Shown: in pieces, positions 1 through 7,937 of the stretch
How the letters are laid out: every line of letters begins with the position of its first letter
How positions within the stretch are numbered: position 1 is the stretch's first letter
Source of the DNA: Methanobacterium sp.
GTDB lineage: Archaea > Methanobacteriota > Methanobacteria > Methanobacteriales > Methanobacteriaceae
Length of the DNA stretch: 64,000 nucleotides
Direction of reading: 5' to 3'
Assembly: GCA_039666455.1 (NCBI GenBank)
Contig: JAVSLW010000004.1
Coordinates: forward strand, 30,739 to 94,738
The notes under the pieces: model-generated
What the model was told of the DNA's origin: nothing
Seen by the model: the letters and a program-made list of their open reading frames with translations, nothing else
Databases searched by the model: none
Translations under genes and position numbers: made by a program

Positions 1-346
1 TGTCTGGTTCTGAAGAATCAACACCAATAATGAGAATATCGTTGTTCTTATCTATATCAACAAATTTTCGATCGCCAATCAGCCTTCTAAAATGGATTAA
101 TCCAGCATTACAGGCATCATGATTTCCAGGGATAACATAGGTTTCTGTTACAGATTTTAATTCTGTTATAAAATCCTTTGCACAATTATATTCTTCAATA
201 TAACCCATTGAAGTTATATCTCCTGCTATAACTATTAAATCAGGGTTTTCATATTCTATATGTAATTTTAATTTATTTTTTAACTCTTCACTGAATCTAT
301 ATTCCCCAAAATGCAGATCAGATATTTGAATTATCTTTTTTTCCAT
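1..346 (-). CDS. Metallophosphoesterase, calcineurin-like (partial)
   Basis: This is the N-terminal part of a metal-dependent phosphoesterase; the 3' end lies outside the window. The visible 115 residues begin MEKKIIQISDLHFGE and show the family's metal ligands in order: D-x-H (ISDLH, about residues 9-11), G-D (IAGDIT, about 48) and G-N-H-D (IPGNHDA, about 78). The start at 346 is preceded by a GGTGAA ribosome binding site 5 bases upstream. The substrate cannot be told from this fragment; the family includes nucleotidases, phosphodiesterases and nucleases. No linked gene lies on the same strand nearby. Confidence 0.85.
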   Translation of the reverse strand, partial: MEKKIIQISDLHFGEYRFSEELKNKLKLHIEYENPDLIVIAGDITSMGYIEEYNCAKDFITELKSVTETYVIPGNHDACNAGLIHFRRLIGDRKFVDIDKNNDILIIGVDSSEPD

Positions 347-464
347 GAATTTCACCGAAATGATATTTCTCTATTTAACCAGGCCCCCAGGGATTTTATA
401 AATTGGCAGAGAACCTGAAGGCCTTTAATCGGGGATTTAAACTCATTTAATCATTATTCCATGC

Positions 465-525
465 TTAAGGGGGAGTAGAATTTTTTTGGTTGTGAGGTGA
501 CTGAAATTACCTACTCCTCCTTTAA
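465..525. other. Long inverted repeat with nested hairpin
   Basis: The arm at 465-478 (TTAAGGGGGAGTAG) is nearly complementary to 511-525 (CTACTCCTCCTTTAA), with one mismatch and one bulge. The loop holds a second small stem (GGTGA at 496-500 with TTACC at 507-511). A run of seven T follows the left arm. It could be a structured RNA or terminator-like element in the 456-base gap between the phosphoesterase and the UGSC gene. I do not match it to a known riboswitch. Confidence 0.35.
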
Positions 526-550
526 ACATACATATCAGGTCCTGATTTCT

Positions 551-640
551 TCAGTGGAAGCCATCAAAAATTCTTCGAATTTTTGATTGCCCGAAAATCC
601 CTCAAACACGTAGTGTTCGACGGAATTTTGGATACATGTC
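551..640. repeat. Dispersed palindromic element, copy 1
   Basis: A perfect 11-bp stem with a TTC loop (563-587, ATCAAAAATTC / GAATTTTTGAT) is followed by the linker TGCC. An imperfect outer stem comes next (CCGAAAATCC at 591-600 and GGAATTTTGG at 622-631). It encloses an AACAC-GTA-GTGTT hairpin (605-617). The stem-plus-TGCC-CGAAAATC arrangement recurs at 43282 and 63743. The element sits between two imperfect 20-bp direct repeats (529-548 and 633-652). It fills the non-coding gap before the UGSC gene; no coding capacity is seen here. Confidence 0.75.
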
Positions 641-802
641 AGGCCCTGTTTAAAATTTATTGTTTTCATCATATAAAAATCTTACACATTAAGTATACTA
701 TAGTGCTCATTTTGCATAATAATTAAAAAAGAAATTTATGATGGTTAACCTATTAAAGATAAAAGTATCAAAATAACAAACACACTTTATAAGAGGACAG
801 AT

Positions 803-1318
803 ATGAGAGTTAAGGTCATTGAAAAAGAAGTAATGGATCCGCTGGCTGAGGCCATTGCTCAAAAGATAGAAATATCGCCCATCCCTGAAAAAATCAGTAA
901 AATAACATATTTTGACAATACAAAGCCCAATGCTGATGTAATATTGAATACCGTCAGGGAAAAATTAAATATAGATCATATTGAAGCCATAAAACCTGCA
1001 GGCGCCCCAGCAACTGAAGAACAGATACGAATAGCTAAAAAAGGAGATGTTGTAATTTTAGCTCTTGGAGACTGCGGTTCATGCACCACATGGGTCATTT
1101 TAGATGCTATACGGCTTGAAAAAGAAGGAAAACCTGCACTTTGTATTTGTACGCACGAATTCACCGAATATGCGCATTCACTTGCAAAAGCCCAGGGAGC
1201 AGAAGATTTAAGGATAGTTGAAATTCAACACCCCATTGCAGGACTTAAAGAAGATGAGGTAACAGAAAAAACATTGAAAATTATCCCTGAAATTAAAAAA
1301 CTGCTGAATATAACTTAA
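803..1318 (+). CDS. UGSC-type (Cys form) redox-like protein
   Basis: A 171-residue protein containing the sequence ALGDCGSCTTW at about residues 96-106. This matches the UGSC motif region of a family whose bacterial members can carry selenocysteine in place of the first cysteine; here a normal Cys codon is used, so it is not a selenoprotein. The protein looks soluble, alpha/beta, with no signal peptide. An AGAGGAC ribosome binding site lies just before the ATG. The next gene follows after 17 bases, so the two are likely co-transcribed. The molecular function of the family is not established as far as I know; a thiol-based role is inference. Confidence 0.6.
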   Translation: MRVKVIEKEVMDPLAEAIAQKIEISPIPEKISKITYFDNTKPNADVILNTVREKLNIDHIEAIKPAGAPATEEQIRIAKKGDVVILALGDCGSCTTWVILDAIRLEKEGKPALCICTHEFTEYAHSLAKAQGAEDLRIVEIQHPIAGLKEDEVTEKTLKIIPEIKKLLNIT

Positions 1319-1335
1319 ATTTATCGAGGGCTTTT

Positions 1336-2505
1336 ATGAAAAACAATAAAATCAACAAAGATACATGCGGATGCTCCATTGAAGATTTACTAAGTGAAAA
1401 CATAGGAAAAATCGAAGAACGCCTATGCAGTGCATCCCCAGAGGATATGGAATTTTATGTTGAACCTGACGTGGAAAAAATAAGTTATGAATTTTACATG
1501 AAAAAACAGACCGATGGTTTGCCCATAATCCCCCCAACAGGAGAACGAGTACGTAAATTTATCGAGTTTAGTGGCTTAAATAAGGATGATTTAATAGCTG
1601 TGCTTCCTCCAAGGTCTGGAAAGGCCACAGTAGAAAAAATAGCCATAAATTCTGTTATGGCTGGCTGCATTCCTCAATTCATGCCTGTAATTCAGCATTC
1701 AATTAAAGCAATTTCAGCAGAAAAATTCAATTTACCGGGAATAAACGCTACAACACACCCTGTAGCAATATGTACCATTTTAAATGGCCCTATAGGTGCT
1801 GAAATAGGTATTAACCACGGTTCAGGATGTTTAGGACCTGGAAATATTGCAAATGCCACCATTGGACGTGCAGTAAGACTCTGCCTTATAAACATCGCCG
1901 GTGCAATTCCTGGAATTGGAGATCATGCCACTCTTGCATCGCCTTCTAAATATAGCTTTTGTTTTGGTGAGGCTGAAGATGAAAATCCATGGGAACCGCT
2001 GCATGTAGAACGTGGATTCAGCAAAAATGAAAGTACTGTAACAGTGATGGCACTGGATTCACCCCACAACGTGAACGATCATCGAAGTAAAACCGCAGAA
2101 GACCTGATGGATACAATAATTGATACTGCAGCAGTTGCAGGGTGTAATAACAGTCATGTGCCTGGAGAAATACTCATCATAATGAGCCCAGAGCATGCAA
2201 AAACAATTGCTGCTAATGGATGGAGCAGCGAAGATGTTAAGAAATATTTCCACGAAAACGCACTGGTACCTGTTGAATTGGGAGATAGAGGAGGTAGAAA
2301 GCTTGATGAAAAATGGATCGTTGATGGCGATGTTTGGATAACAAGAAAACCTGATGATGTGGTTATTGTTGTTGCCGGAGGTACTGGAAGACACACCATG
2401 ATCTGCCATGGCTTTGGAACGTCTTCAGAATCAGTTACAGAATTGATAAAGCTTGTAGATGGGACTGCTGCTCCATCAGTGCATGATTTTAAAAATAAAG
2501 TCTGA
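1336..2505 (+). CDS. Conserved companion of UGSC protein, unknown function
   Basis: A 389-residue soluble protein with no motif I can assign to a known enzyme. The N-terminus holds a Cys-rich C-G-C-S segment (about residues 11-14). The middle is rich in glycine and conserved-looking blocks (LPIIPPTGERV, NHGSGCLGPGN, IPGIGDHATLASP), and the C-terminal region has VVVAGGTGRHT. RBS GAGGG lies 6 bases before the ATG. Placement 17 bases after the UGSC gene suggests that the two act together. Function should be treated as unknown. Confidence 0.6.
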   Translation: MKNNKINKDTCGCSIEDLLSENIGKIEERLCSASPEDMEFYVEPDVEKISYEFYMKKQTDGLPIIPPTGERVRKFIEFSGLNKDDLIAVLPPRSGKATVEKIAINSVMAGCIPQFMPVIQHSIKAISAEKFNLPGINATTHPVAICTILNGPIGAEIGINHGSGCLGPGNIANATIGRAVRLCLINIAGAIPGIGDHATLASPSKYSFCFGEAEDENPWEPLHVERGFSKNESTVTVMALDSPHNVNDHRSKTAEDLMDTIIDTAAVAGCNNSHVPGEILIIMSPEHAKTIAANGWSSEDVKKYFHENALVPVELGDRGGRKLDEKWIVDGDVWITRKPDDVVIVVAGGTGRHTMICHGFGTSSESVTELIKLVDGTAAPSVHDFKNKV

Positions 2506-2672
2506 ATTTCTTCTACCAGATTTAACAGAGATATTTAAACAAAATACATCAATGATTATGATGGATGAATCTAATTCCATCTAACTTCTTTTTTAAGTTC
2601 AAAATTAGTAATTTCCTAATCAAAATTAAAATGAAACCTTTATGGTTTCAATTTGGAGTTATTTCACCATTA

Positions 2673-2945
2673 TTATTTACAAAGCTGAATTTCAATGGCT
2701 GAAACGTTTGTAGCTGTGCCTTCATTGCCTAAAATTTCTTCTGTGCATATATCTATAGATCCAAGTTCTACATCTGATACAAACCTGTTTCTAACTATTT
2801 CAGCAACATCAACAGCTCTACTAATGGCCCTTCCACGTGCCTTTAAAATTACTTCTTTGGTTCCGCCGTTCATCTGGGTTACGACAGCTAATACATAGTT
2901 CATTACGGGTTTATTTCCAATGTATACAACATTTTCCTCTGACAT
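2673..2945 (-). CDS. albA: DNA/RNA-binding protein Alba
   Basis: Small basic chromatin protein of about 90 residues, the usual size for Alba. Family landmarks are VVYIGNKPVMNYVLAVVTQ at the N-terminus (the conserved lysine in GNKP is the site acetylated in Sulfolobus Alba), followed by LKARGRAISRAVDVAEIVRNRF. It forms dimers that coat DNA and RNA. The reading frame extends upstream to a TTG at 2960, but a GGAGG lies inside that extension, 8 bases before the ATG at 2945, so MSEENV is the likely start. AT-rich TATA-like sequences lie upstream near 3005-3022. The gene stands alone. Confidence 0.93.
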   Translation of the reverse strand: MSEENVVYIGNKPVMNYVLAVVTQMNGGTKEVILKARGRAISRAVDVAEIVRNRFVSDVELGSIDICTEEILGNEGTATNVSAIEIQLCK

Positions 2946-3106
2946 CACTTTAACCTCCAAAGAATATCCATGCGATTTGATTTATAATATTTATTATAAT
3001 CATGTAATTAATATATATAATTTATGTTTTGCATACTCTACTTTCTGACTTTAAATAGGCAAAAAAAGGATAATTTTTACCCTCTTCTATAGAAATTAAA
3101 TAAACT

Positions 3107-3856
3107 CTACTCAAAATTGTTATGAAATTCAAGGGCCATGGCATTTACTTTACCCTCTTTATCTTTAATGTGATTTAAATCTGCTCTTACAGTCAAAACA
3201 GTTCCATTTTTGGCTAATATTGTAAATTCTTCTGAAGATATAGATGAACTAATTTTTAGCTTCTTTAAAGCATTGGATTCTCCATTATGAATTCTAAATA
3301 CCTCTTCTAACTTATTATCAACTGCATCTTCCTGCATCCAGCCAGTGATATCTTCAGCCATGTTATTCATGAATTTGATCTTACCATCAGCATCTGTAAC
3401 AATAAGGGCCTGGTTAATACTTTCAAGAAGTGCGGAAATCCATTGGTCATGTGTTTTTTCCATTTTATGCCGGTAAAGAGTTATTTCAATAATACTATGC
3501 AGCTCACTTTCTTCAAAAGGCTTGTGAATAAATCCTGATGGTTCTTTAAGGACATATCCAGAAGGTTCAGTTTTTTTAGCTCTTTTAAAGGTGTTTTCAT
3601 CTGAATAGGCAGTTAAATAAATTACAGGTATATCATAGTGCTTCTTAATCTCTTCTGCAGCTTCTATACCATCTATTTCACCTTCAAGCATGATATCCAT
3701 CAAAATAAGATCTGGTTGAAGCTCCCCTGCTTTTTTTACTGCATCTTCACCAGAATATAGAACAGCAGGTACCCTGTAACCTAAGCTCATAAGGCAGTCT
3801 TTTATGTCTTCAGCTGTAATTCTCTCATCTTCTACAACCATGATTTTTGCACTCAT
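3107..3856 (-). CDS. Response regulator with receiver and PAS domains
   Basis: Two-component protein of 249 residues. The receiver domain (1-125) has the acidic pair E9-D10, phosphoacceptor D54 in LILMDIML, T82 and a conserved lysine in HKPF. A PAS sensor domain follows (about 138-249, IVTDADGKIKFMNNMAEDITGW). No DNA-binding output domain is present, so it probably signals to a histidine kinase or another partner. The receiver carries an unusual near-duplication around the beta5 lysine, EPSGYVLK then EPSGFIHK (residues about 97-112). RBS GAGGAT lies before the ATG. No kinase gene is adjacent. Confidence 0.88.
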   Translation of the reverse strand: MSAKIMVVEDERITAEDIKDCLMSLGYRVPAVLYSGEDAVKKAGELQPDLILMDIMLEGEIDGIEAAEEIKKHYDIPVIYLTAYSDENTFKRAKKTEPSGYVLKEPSGFIHKPFEESELHSIIEITLYRHKMEKTHDQWISALLESINQALIVTDADGKIKFMNNMAEDITGWMQEDAVDNKLEEVFRIHNGESNALKKLKISSSISSEEFTILAKNGTVLTVRADLNHIKDKEGKVNAMALEFHNNFE

Positions 3857-3925
3857 ATTATCCTCTCTAAAATATGCAAGCTAATGATTCATGCTTAGTA
3901 TATGATTAATTAATGATAAATTTTC

Positions 3926-5443
3926 CTATCTCAAGATAAGTATCTTGTTTATTGCATCTAAAACTGCTTCTACACTTGCCATAACAATATCCTCTGTTGT
4001 AGACCGCCCAGTCGCTTTATTTCCATCTTTATCTCCCATTATAACAAATACTTCGGCAAGAGCGTCGGTTCCGCCTGTTATCGCCTCTATATTATACTCT
4101 TGAAGTTCAATATCTGCTGTTTCACCCACAACACTTTGAATAGCATTTATAGCAGCATCCACAGGCCCTACACCTGTTTTAGCCACAGTTTTGGTTTTGC
4201 CATCAATTCTAAGCTTTACAGTTGCTGTGGGCATGACACTGTTTCCGGTCATGACCGAAAAACCTTCCAGTTTTACAATTTCTTCTTTGGCCCTTCCAAG
4301 GACACTTTCAGCTATAGCTCTTAAATCAGCGTCGGTAACACATTTTCCTTTATCTCCAAGGGCTTTAACCTGATCAAATACCTTTTTAAACTGTTCATTG
4401 TCTAATTCTATCCCATACTCATCAAGCTTTGATTTAATAGCCTTTGCGCCCGTATGTTTTCCTAAAACGATTCTTCGAGTGTGACCCACTATTTCAGGGG
4501 TGATTGCTTCGTAGGTTTCTGCCTTTGCAAGCACGCCGTGGACATGTATCCCTGCCTCATGTGCAAAAGCATTTTCTCCAACTATAGCTTTGTTTGGAGG
4601 CATTTTTACTCCAGTGATTCTTGAAACGAATTCTGAAATATTCACCAGATTTTCAGTTTTAATATCCATTTTAATGCCGTATTCTATGATTAAAGCCATT
4701 ACAACTTCTTCCAGTGACGCATTTCCTGCACGTTCGCCCAGTCCATTTACAGTTACATGAACCTGGCTGGCACCAGCCTCTACTGAAGATAGGGAATTGG
4801 CCACTGCAAGTCCAAAATCATCATGGCAGTGCACACTTACTGGAACATTTAATTCTTTTTTAAGCTCTCTTATAAGCCATTTCATGGAAGTTGGGACCAT
4901 GACACCAACTGTATCGGGAACATTTATATAATCTACTCCTGCATCCTCAACTGCCCTGTAAATTTCTTTTAGATAATCAAATTCTGTTCTTGTGGCGTCT
5001 TCTGCTGAAAATTCAGCGGTGATATCATGGTCCTTTATATATTCAACTGCATCTACTGATTTGCTTAAAATTTCTTCTTTGCTCATTTTAAGCTTAAATT
5101 CTCTGTGAAGTGGCGAAGTACCAATAAAAGTGTGTATATAATCAACATCACAGTCAATTGCAGCGTCCAGATCTCCTTTTAAAGGTCTTGCCAGACCACA
5201 GATCTGGGCATTAAAACCCATTTTTAGAATTTCACGAGCTGCCTCTTTTTCACCGCTTGAAGAAGCAGGAAATCCCGCCTCTATCACATTAACACCAAGA
5301 TCATCAAGCCTTTTTGCAATTCTTATCTTTTCATCTACTGTTATTGCAACACCAGGTGTCTGTTCACCGTCTCTTAGCGTCGTGTCAAATATTCTTACCG
5401 TTTCCGGTAGATTCATCTCTTTTTTAACTTTTTCTATATACAT
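3926..5443 (-). CDS. leuA: 2-isopropylmalate synthase / citramalate synthase family
   Basis: Condenses acetyl-CoA with a 2-oxoacid: 2-oxoisovalerate for leucine, or pyruvate for isoleucine via citramalate. At 505 residues it has the full two-part structure. The catalytic TIM barrel carries FDTTLRDGEQTPG (about residue 18), HCHDDFG, NGLGERAGN and HEAGIHVHG. The C-terminal regulatory domain, with GPVDAAINAI and EYNIEAITGGTDA, spans about 390-505. The sequence EAGFPASSSGE near residue 57 favours the isopropylmalate form over citramalate synthase, but specificity cannot be settled by eye. RBS GAGGAG precedes the ATG. Monocistronic. Confidence 0.85.
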   Translation of the reverse strand: MYIEKVKKEMNLPETVRIFDTTLRDGEQTPGVAITVDEKIRIAKRLDDLGVNVIEAGFPASSSGEKEAAREILKMGFNAQICGLARPLKGDLDAAIDCDVDYIHTFIGTSPLHREFKLKMSKEEILSKSVDAVEYIKDHDITAEFSAEDATRTEFDYLKEIYRAVEDAGVDYINVPDTVGVMVPTSMKWLIRELKKELNVPVSVHCHDDFGLAVANSLSSVEAGASQVHVTVNGLGERAGNASLEEVVMALIIEYGIKMDIKTENLVNISEFVSRITGVKMPPNKAIVGENAFAHEAGIHVHGVLAKAETYEAITPEIVGHTRRIVLGKHTGAKAIKSKLDEYGIELDNEQFKKVFDQVKALGDKGKCVTDADLRAIAESVLGRAKEEIVKLEGFSVMTGNSVMPTATVKLRIDGKTKTVAKTGVGPVDAAINAIQSVVGETADIELQEYNIEAITGGTDALAEVFVIMGDKDGNKATGRSTTEDIVMASVEAVLDAINKILILR

Positions 5444-5543
5444 AAATAATACTCTCCTCTTGGTCTGGCAATGGTATATTTATTTGAAGTATACCAATAA
5501 AAAAATATGTATGTAAAATATAAAATAAATGAATTTGCAAAAG

Positions 5544-6335
5544 CTATGCACCCATACTGAGACTTAAAAAATTTCTTAAGCCCGGAGCAAGACCTAAAAT
5601 AAATATTGCAAGTTTTAGCATGTTTTTAATGGTATTATCCTCAATATATAGGTCTATCACGTAAAGTGCAGCTAAAATTACAGCTATTTTTAATGGAAAC
5701 ATTACAAATGCAGTTCCTGCAAGGCCTGTAAGCGCATTTGGAAGAACGTGCTGTTCAGCGTAGCCATAAAAGTCCACTGCAATAAATGTTGATGATGCAT
5801 CAAATAACTGAGCTGAAAGAACACCCAAATTGAATTTATTCTTTAAAAGACCCCATTTATTCCTTAAAAGCCAAAAAAATGAGGATACAACTGCCCATAT
5901 GCCAGTAACTTCAAAAAATGCAGTCCAATTTATGTGATTTATGAATAAAATATTGGGAATACATAAAATAGTGCCTGCAATAAACATTGGATATCTGTAA
6001 TCAAAATTTGTCTTCTTTTCAACATAAACAGATATTAGAAGTACTGCAATTGTTATAAATCCTGTTAATATGTAAATTCCAGGAGTAACAAGCCACAGAG
6101 TGAGGGGATATATGCCATTATCTACAAGGGCCCTGGCACTTGATCCAAACAATATAAAGGGAATCAGTGGAATAAAAAGATCTCCTGGATCCTTTTTGAT
6201 GTATTTAAACATTTTTATAACTAATATTACCACAATTCCCAGTATAATTCCAAAAACAATTGTATTAAACAATGTGTAGCCGGGGTGAAGGTAAAAAAAA
6301 TTGTCCTGAATGAATTGTGAAATTGAATCTAACAT
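5544..6335 (-). CDS. DUF63 family membrane protein
   Basis: A 263-residue integral membrane protein with about seven or eight hydrophobic segments. It carries features of the archaeal DUF63 family (HPGYTLFNTIVFG near the N-terminus, FGSSARALVDNGIYP around residue 68). Function is unknown. No ribosome binding site is visible. A TATA-like TGTATAAAAAAG lies about 35 bases upstream (near 6366-6376), which would give an mRNA with almost no leader. The UspA gene lies upstream on the same strand, about 90 bases away. Confidence 0.75.
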   Translation of the reverse strand: MLDSISQFIQDNFFYLHPGYTLFNTIVFGIILGIVVILVIKMFKYIKKDPGDLFIPLIPFILFGSSARALVDNGIYPLTLWLVTPGIYILTGFITIAVLLISVYVEKKTNFDYRYPMFIAGTILCIPNILFINHINWTAFFEVTGIWAVVSSFFWLLRNKWGLLKNKFNLGVLSAQLFDASSTFIAVDFYGYAEQHVLPNALTGLAGTAFVMFPLKIAVILAALYVIDLYIEDNTIKNMLKLAIFILGLAPGLRNFLSLSMGA

Positions 6336-6427
6336 AAATTTAATAGAAATTCAGATAATTTAAGCTTTTTTATACATGTTGAGCCTGTCCCCTAATTAAT
6401 TCTTCCACCTTAAATTCTGCTTATTTT

Positions 6428-6874
6428 TTAAGAAACCACATTAACAGGGACTTTTGATTTCCTCACCACTCGATCAGCTGTACTTCCAAGCAGGAATTGT
6501 TCTATTCCATGTTTACCAGATTTTCCAATCACTATCTGATCTACGCTTTCTTCTTCAGCAATTTTAAGTATGATATCTGCAGGTTTACCTTCTCTAATCA
6601 TGGTTCTAAGATTGACATTTTTACACTCGCCTACACATTGTGCTTCTTCTATCTTTTTTTTAAATTTTTCGACTGCTCCTTTTCCTTCTTTTTTTAATTG
6701 TTCATATAATTGTTTTCTTAGATCCTGCTGTGGTAATGCATCTAAATAAGAGGCATCAATCACATATAAAACAATGATATCGGCACCATTTAAACCTACC
6801 ATCGAAATAGCTTGTTCTCCTGCTTTTTCTGCCTGTTTAGAATTATCTGTGGCTAACAATATTTTTTCGCTCAT
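6428..6874 (-). CDS. Universal stress protein, UspA family
   Basis: A 148-residue single-domain Usp protein of typical length. It starts KILLATDNSKQAEKAGEQAI. The ATP-binding signature GKSGKHGIEQFLLGSTADRVV (G-x2-G-x9-G-S) lies near the C-terminus, about residues 118-138, and indicates the nucleotide-binding subtype. RBS GGAGAT lies before the ATG. Usp proteins bind ATP and accumulate under stress; the particular role here is unknown. Confidence 0.9.
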   Translation of the reverse strand: MSEKILLATDNSKQAEKAGEQAISMVGLNGADIIVLYVIDASYLDALPQQDLRKQLYEQLKKEGKGAVEKFKKKIEEAQCVGECKNVNLRTMIREGKPADIILKIAEEESVDQIVIGKSGKHGIEQFLLGSTADRVVRKSKVPVNVVS

Positions 6875-6932
6875 AATTATCTCCGGAAATTAAATTCTTA
6901 ATTATTATGTACAACCGGGAATAAATAATATT

Positions 6933-7293
6933 ATGGAAATTCTCATACAGCCCGTTGGAAAGATAGTAAATGAAGTTCTTTTTATTCTAAAAGAGTCTTT
7001 AGAGGAAATATTCAGTATTAAATGCCATATATCAAAAGATATCCTAAATATACCTGATGAATCTTACAATTCATCCAGAAATCAATATTATTCAACAGGA
7101 ATTTTTAAAAAGAGTCTTAAAAGAGGCTGTTCATGAAATGGGACATACTTTTGGGATTCCGCACTGTGAAAATCATTTATGTGTGATGCATTTCAGTAAT
7201 AGCATAGTGGAAACTGATATAAAAGGCGCTGGATTTTGCAGGAATTGTTTAAATGAACTTAAAAATATGTACAGGGATTTAAAAAGAAGTTAA
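6933..7293 (+). pseudogene. amzA: Archaemetzincin remnant (internal deletion and frameshift)
   Basis: Two overlapping frames carry the two ends of an archaemetzincin zinc protease. Frame one (6933-7136) encodes the N-terminus MEILIQPVGKIVNE to YNSSRNQYYSTGIF. The next frame (from about 7095 to 7293) encodes LKEAVHEMGHTFGIPHC and CVMHFSNS, with the zinc motif HExxHxxGxxH intact and the following Cys residues that bind a second zinc. Full-length family members are about 170-190 residues; roughly 70 residues of the middle are absent and the two ends are out of frame. The gene is therefore probably inactive, unless the catalytic half is made alone from the ATG at 7057. Confidence 0.75.
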
Positions 7294-7937
7294 ATTCTTT
7301 TAATCTTTTTATTCAGAACTTCCTTTAATATTAAAGGTAGGGGTGTTCTATCGCCAAATACACAGGTTTTACCTGATAAAATACCCCGAATTATGCTACA
7401 AACAGAAAAATCAGCTTCTAATTCAGTTACACAGCTTCCTATAGCTCCGGGAAAATGTGCATCACTTGCTCCAATTTGAGGTATCCCTCTTTTTTCTGCA
7501 AGCTTTTTGGCTTTCCAGTTAGAATAACCCAGGATATATCGTGAATTTAATGTTTCTATGGCATCTACATCCAGTGTTTTAACGTAATCGCATAGTCCTT
7601 CTCTGTAACGCACAAAAGGATGTGGAATAACAGCTATTCCTCCCTGTTCTCTTATCCTGTCAATTGTTTCTTCTGGAGATATTCTGGATGGAATTTCTTC
7701 TTGAATCCCCAGTGCAACAATGTGGCCTTTTAAAGTACTTATTTCCATTGCAGGAATAATAAGAAAATCTTCCAGTCCCTTAGCTTCTTTAATACCTTCT
7801 ATTGAACCTTTAATTGAATTATGATCTGCTATTGCAACTGCATCAAGACCTATCTTTCTTGATCTTTTAACAATCTCCTTTGGAGTCATTCTGGAATCAT
7901 TAGAATATCTGCTGTGAACATGAGGATCTATAATCAT
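7290..7937 (-). CDS. PHP domain phosphoesterase
   Basis: A 215-residue member of the PHP family, which hydrolyses phosphoesters using a trinuclear metal centre. Metal ligands visible in order are DPHVHSRYS (residues 3-11), IADHNS (about 37), the Glu in AMEIS (about 64), IPHPF (about 103) and GASDAHF (about 156). Length fits single-domain PHP proteins. It overlaps the upstream DUF1786 gene by four bases (ATGA), so the two are translationally coupled. Its substrate is unknown. Confidence 0.88.
   Translation of the reverse strand: MIIDPHVHSRYSNDSRMTPKEIVKRSRKIGLDAVAIADHNSIKGSIEGIKEAKGLEDFLIIPAMEISTLKGHIVALGIQEEIPSRISPEETIDRIREQGGIAVIPHPFVRYREGLCDYVKTLDVDAIETLNSRYILGYSNWKAKKLAEKRGIPQIGASDAHFPGAIGSCVTELEADFSVCSIIRGILSGKTCVFGDRTPLPLILKEVLNKKIKRI

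Noticed and set aside
803..1318. Possible selenoprotein (UGSC motif)
   Set aside because: The position is coded by a normal Cys codon; no in-frame TGA is present and no SECIS element is needed.
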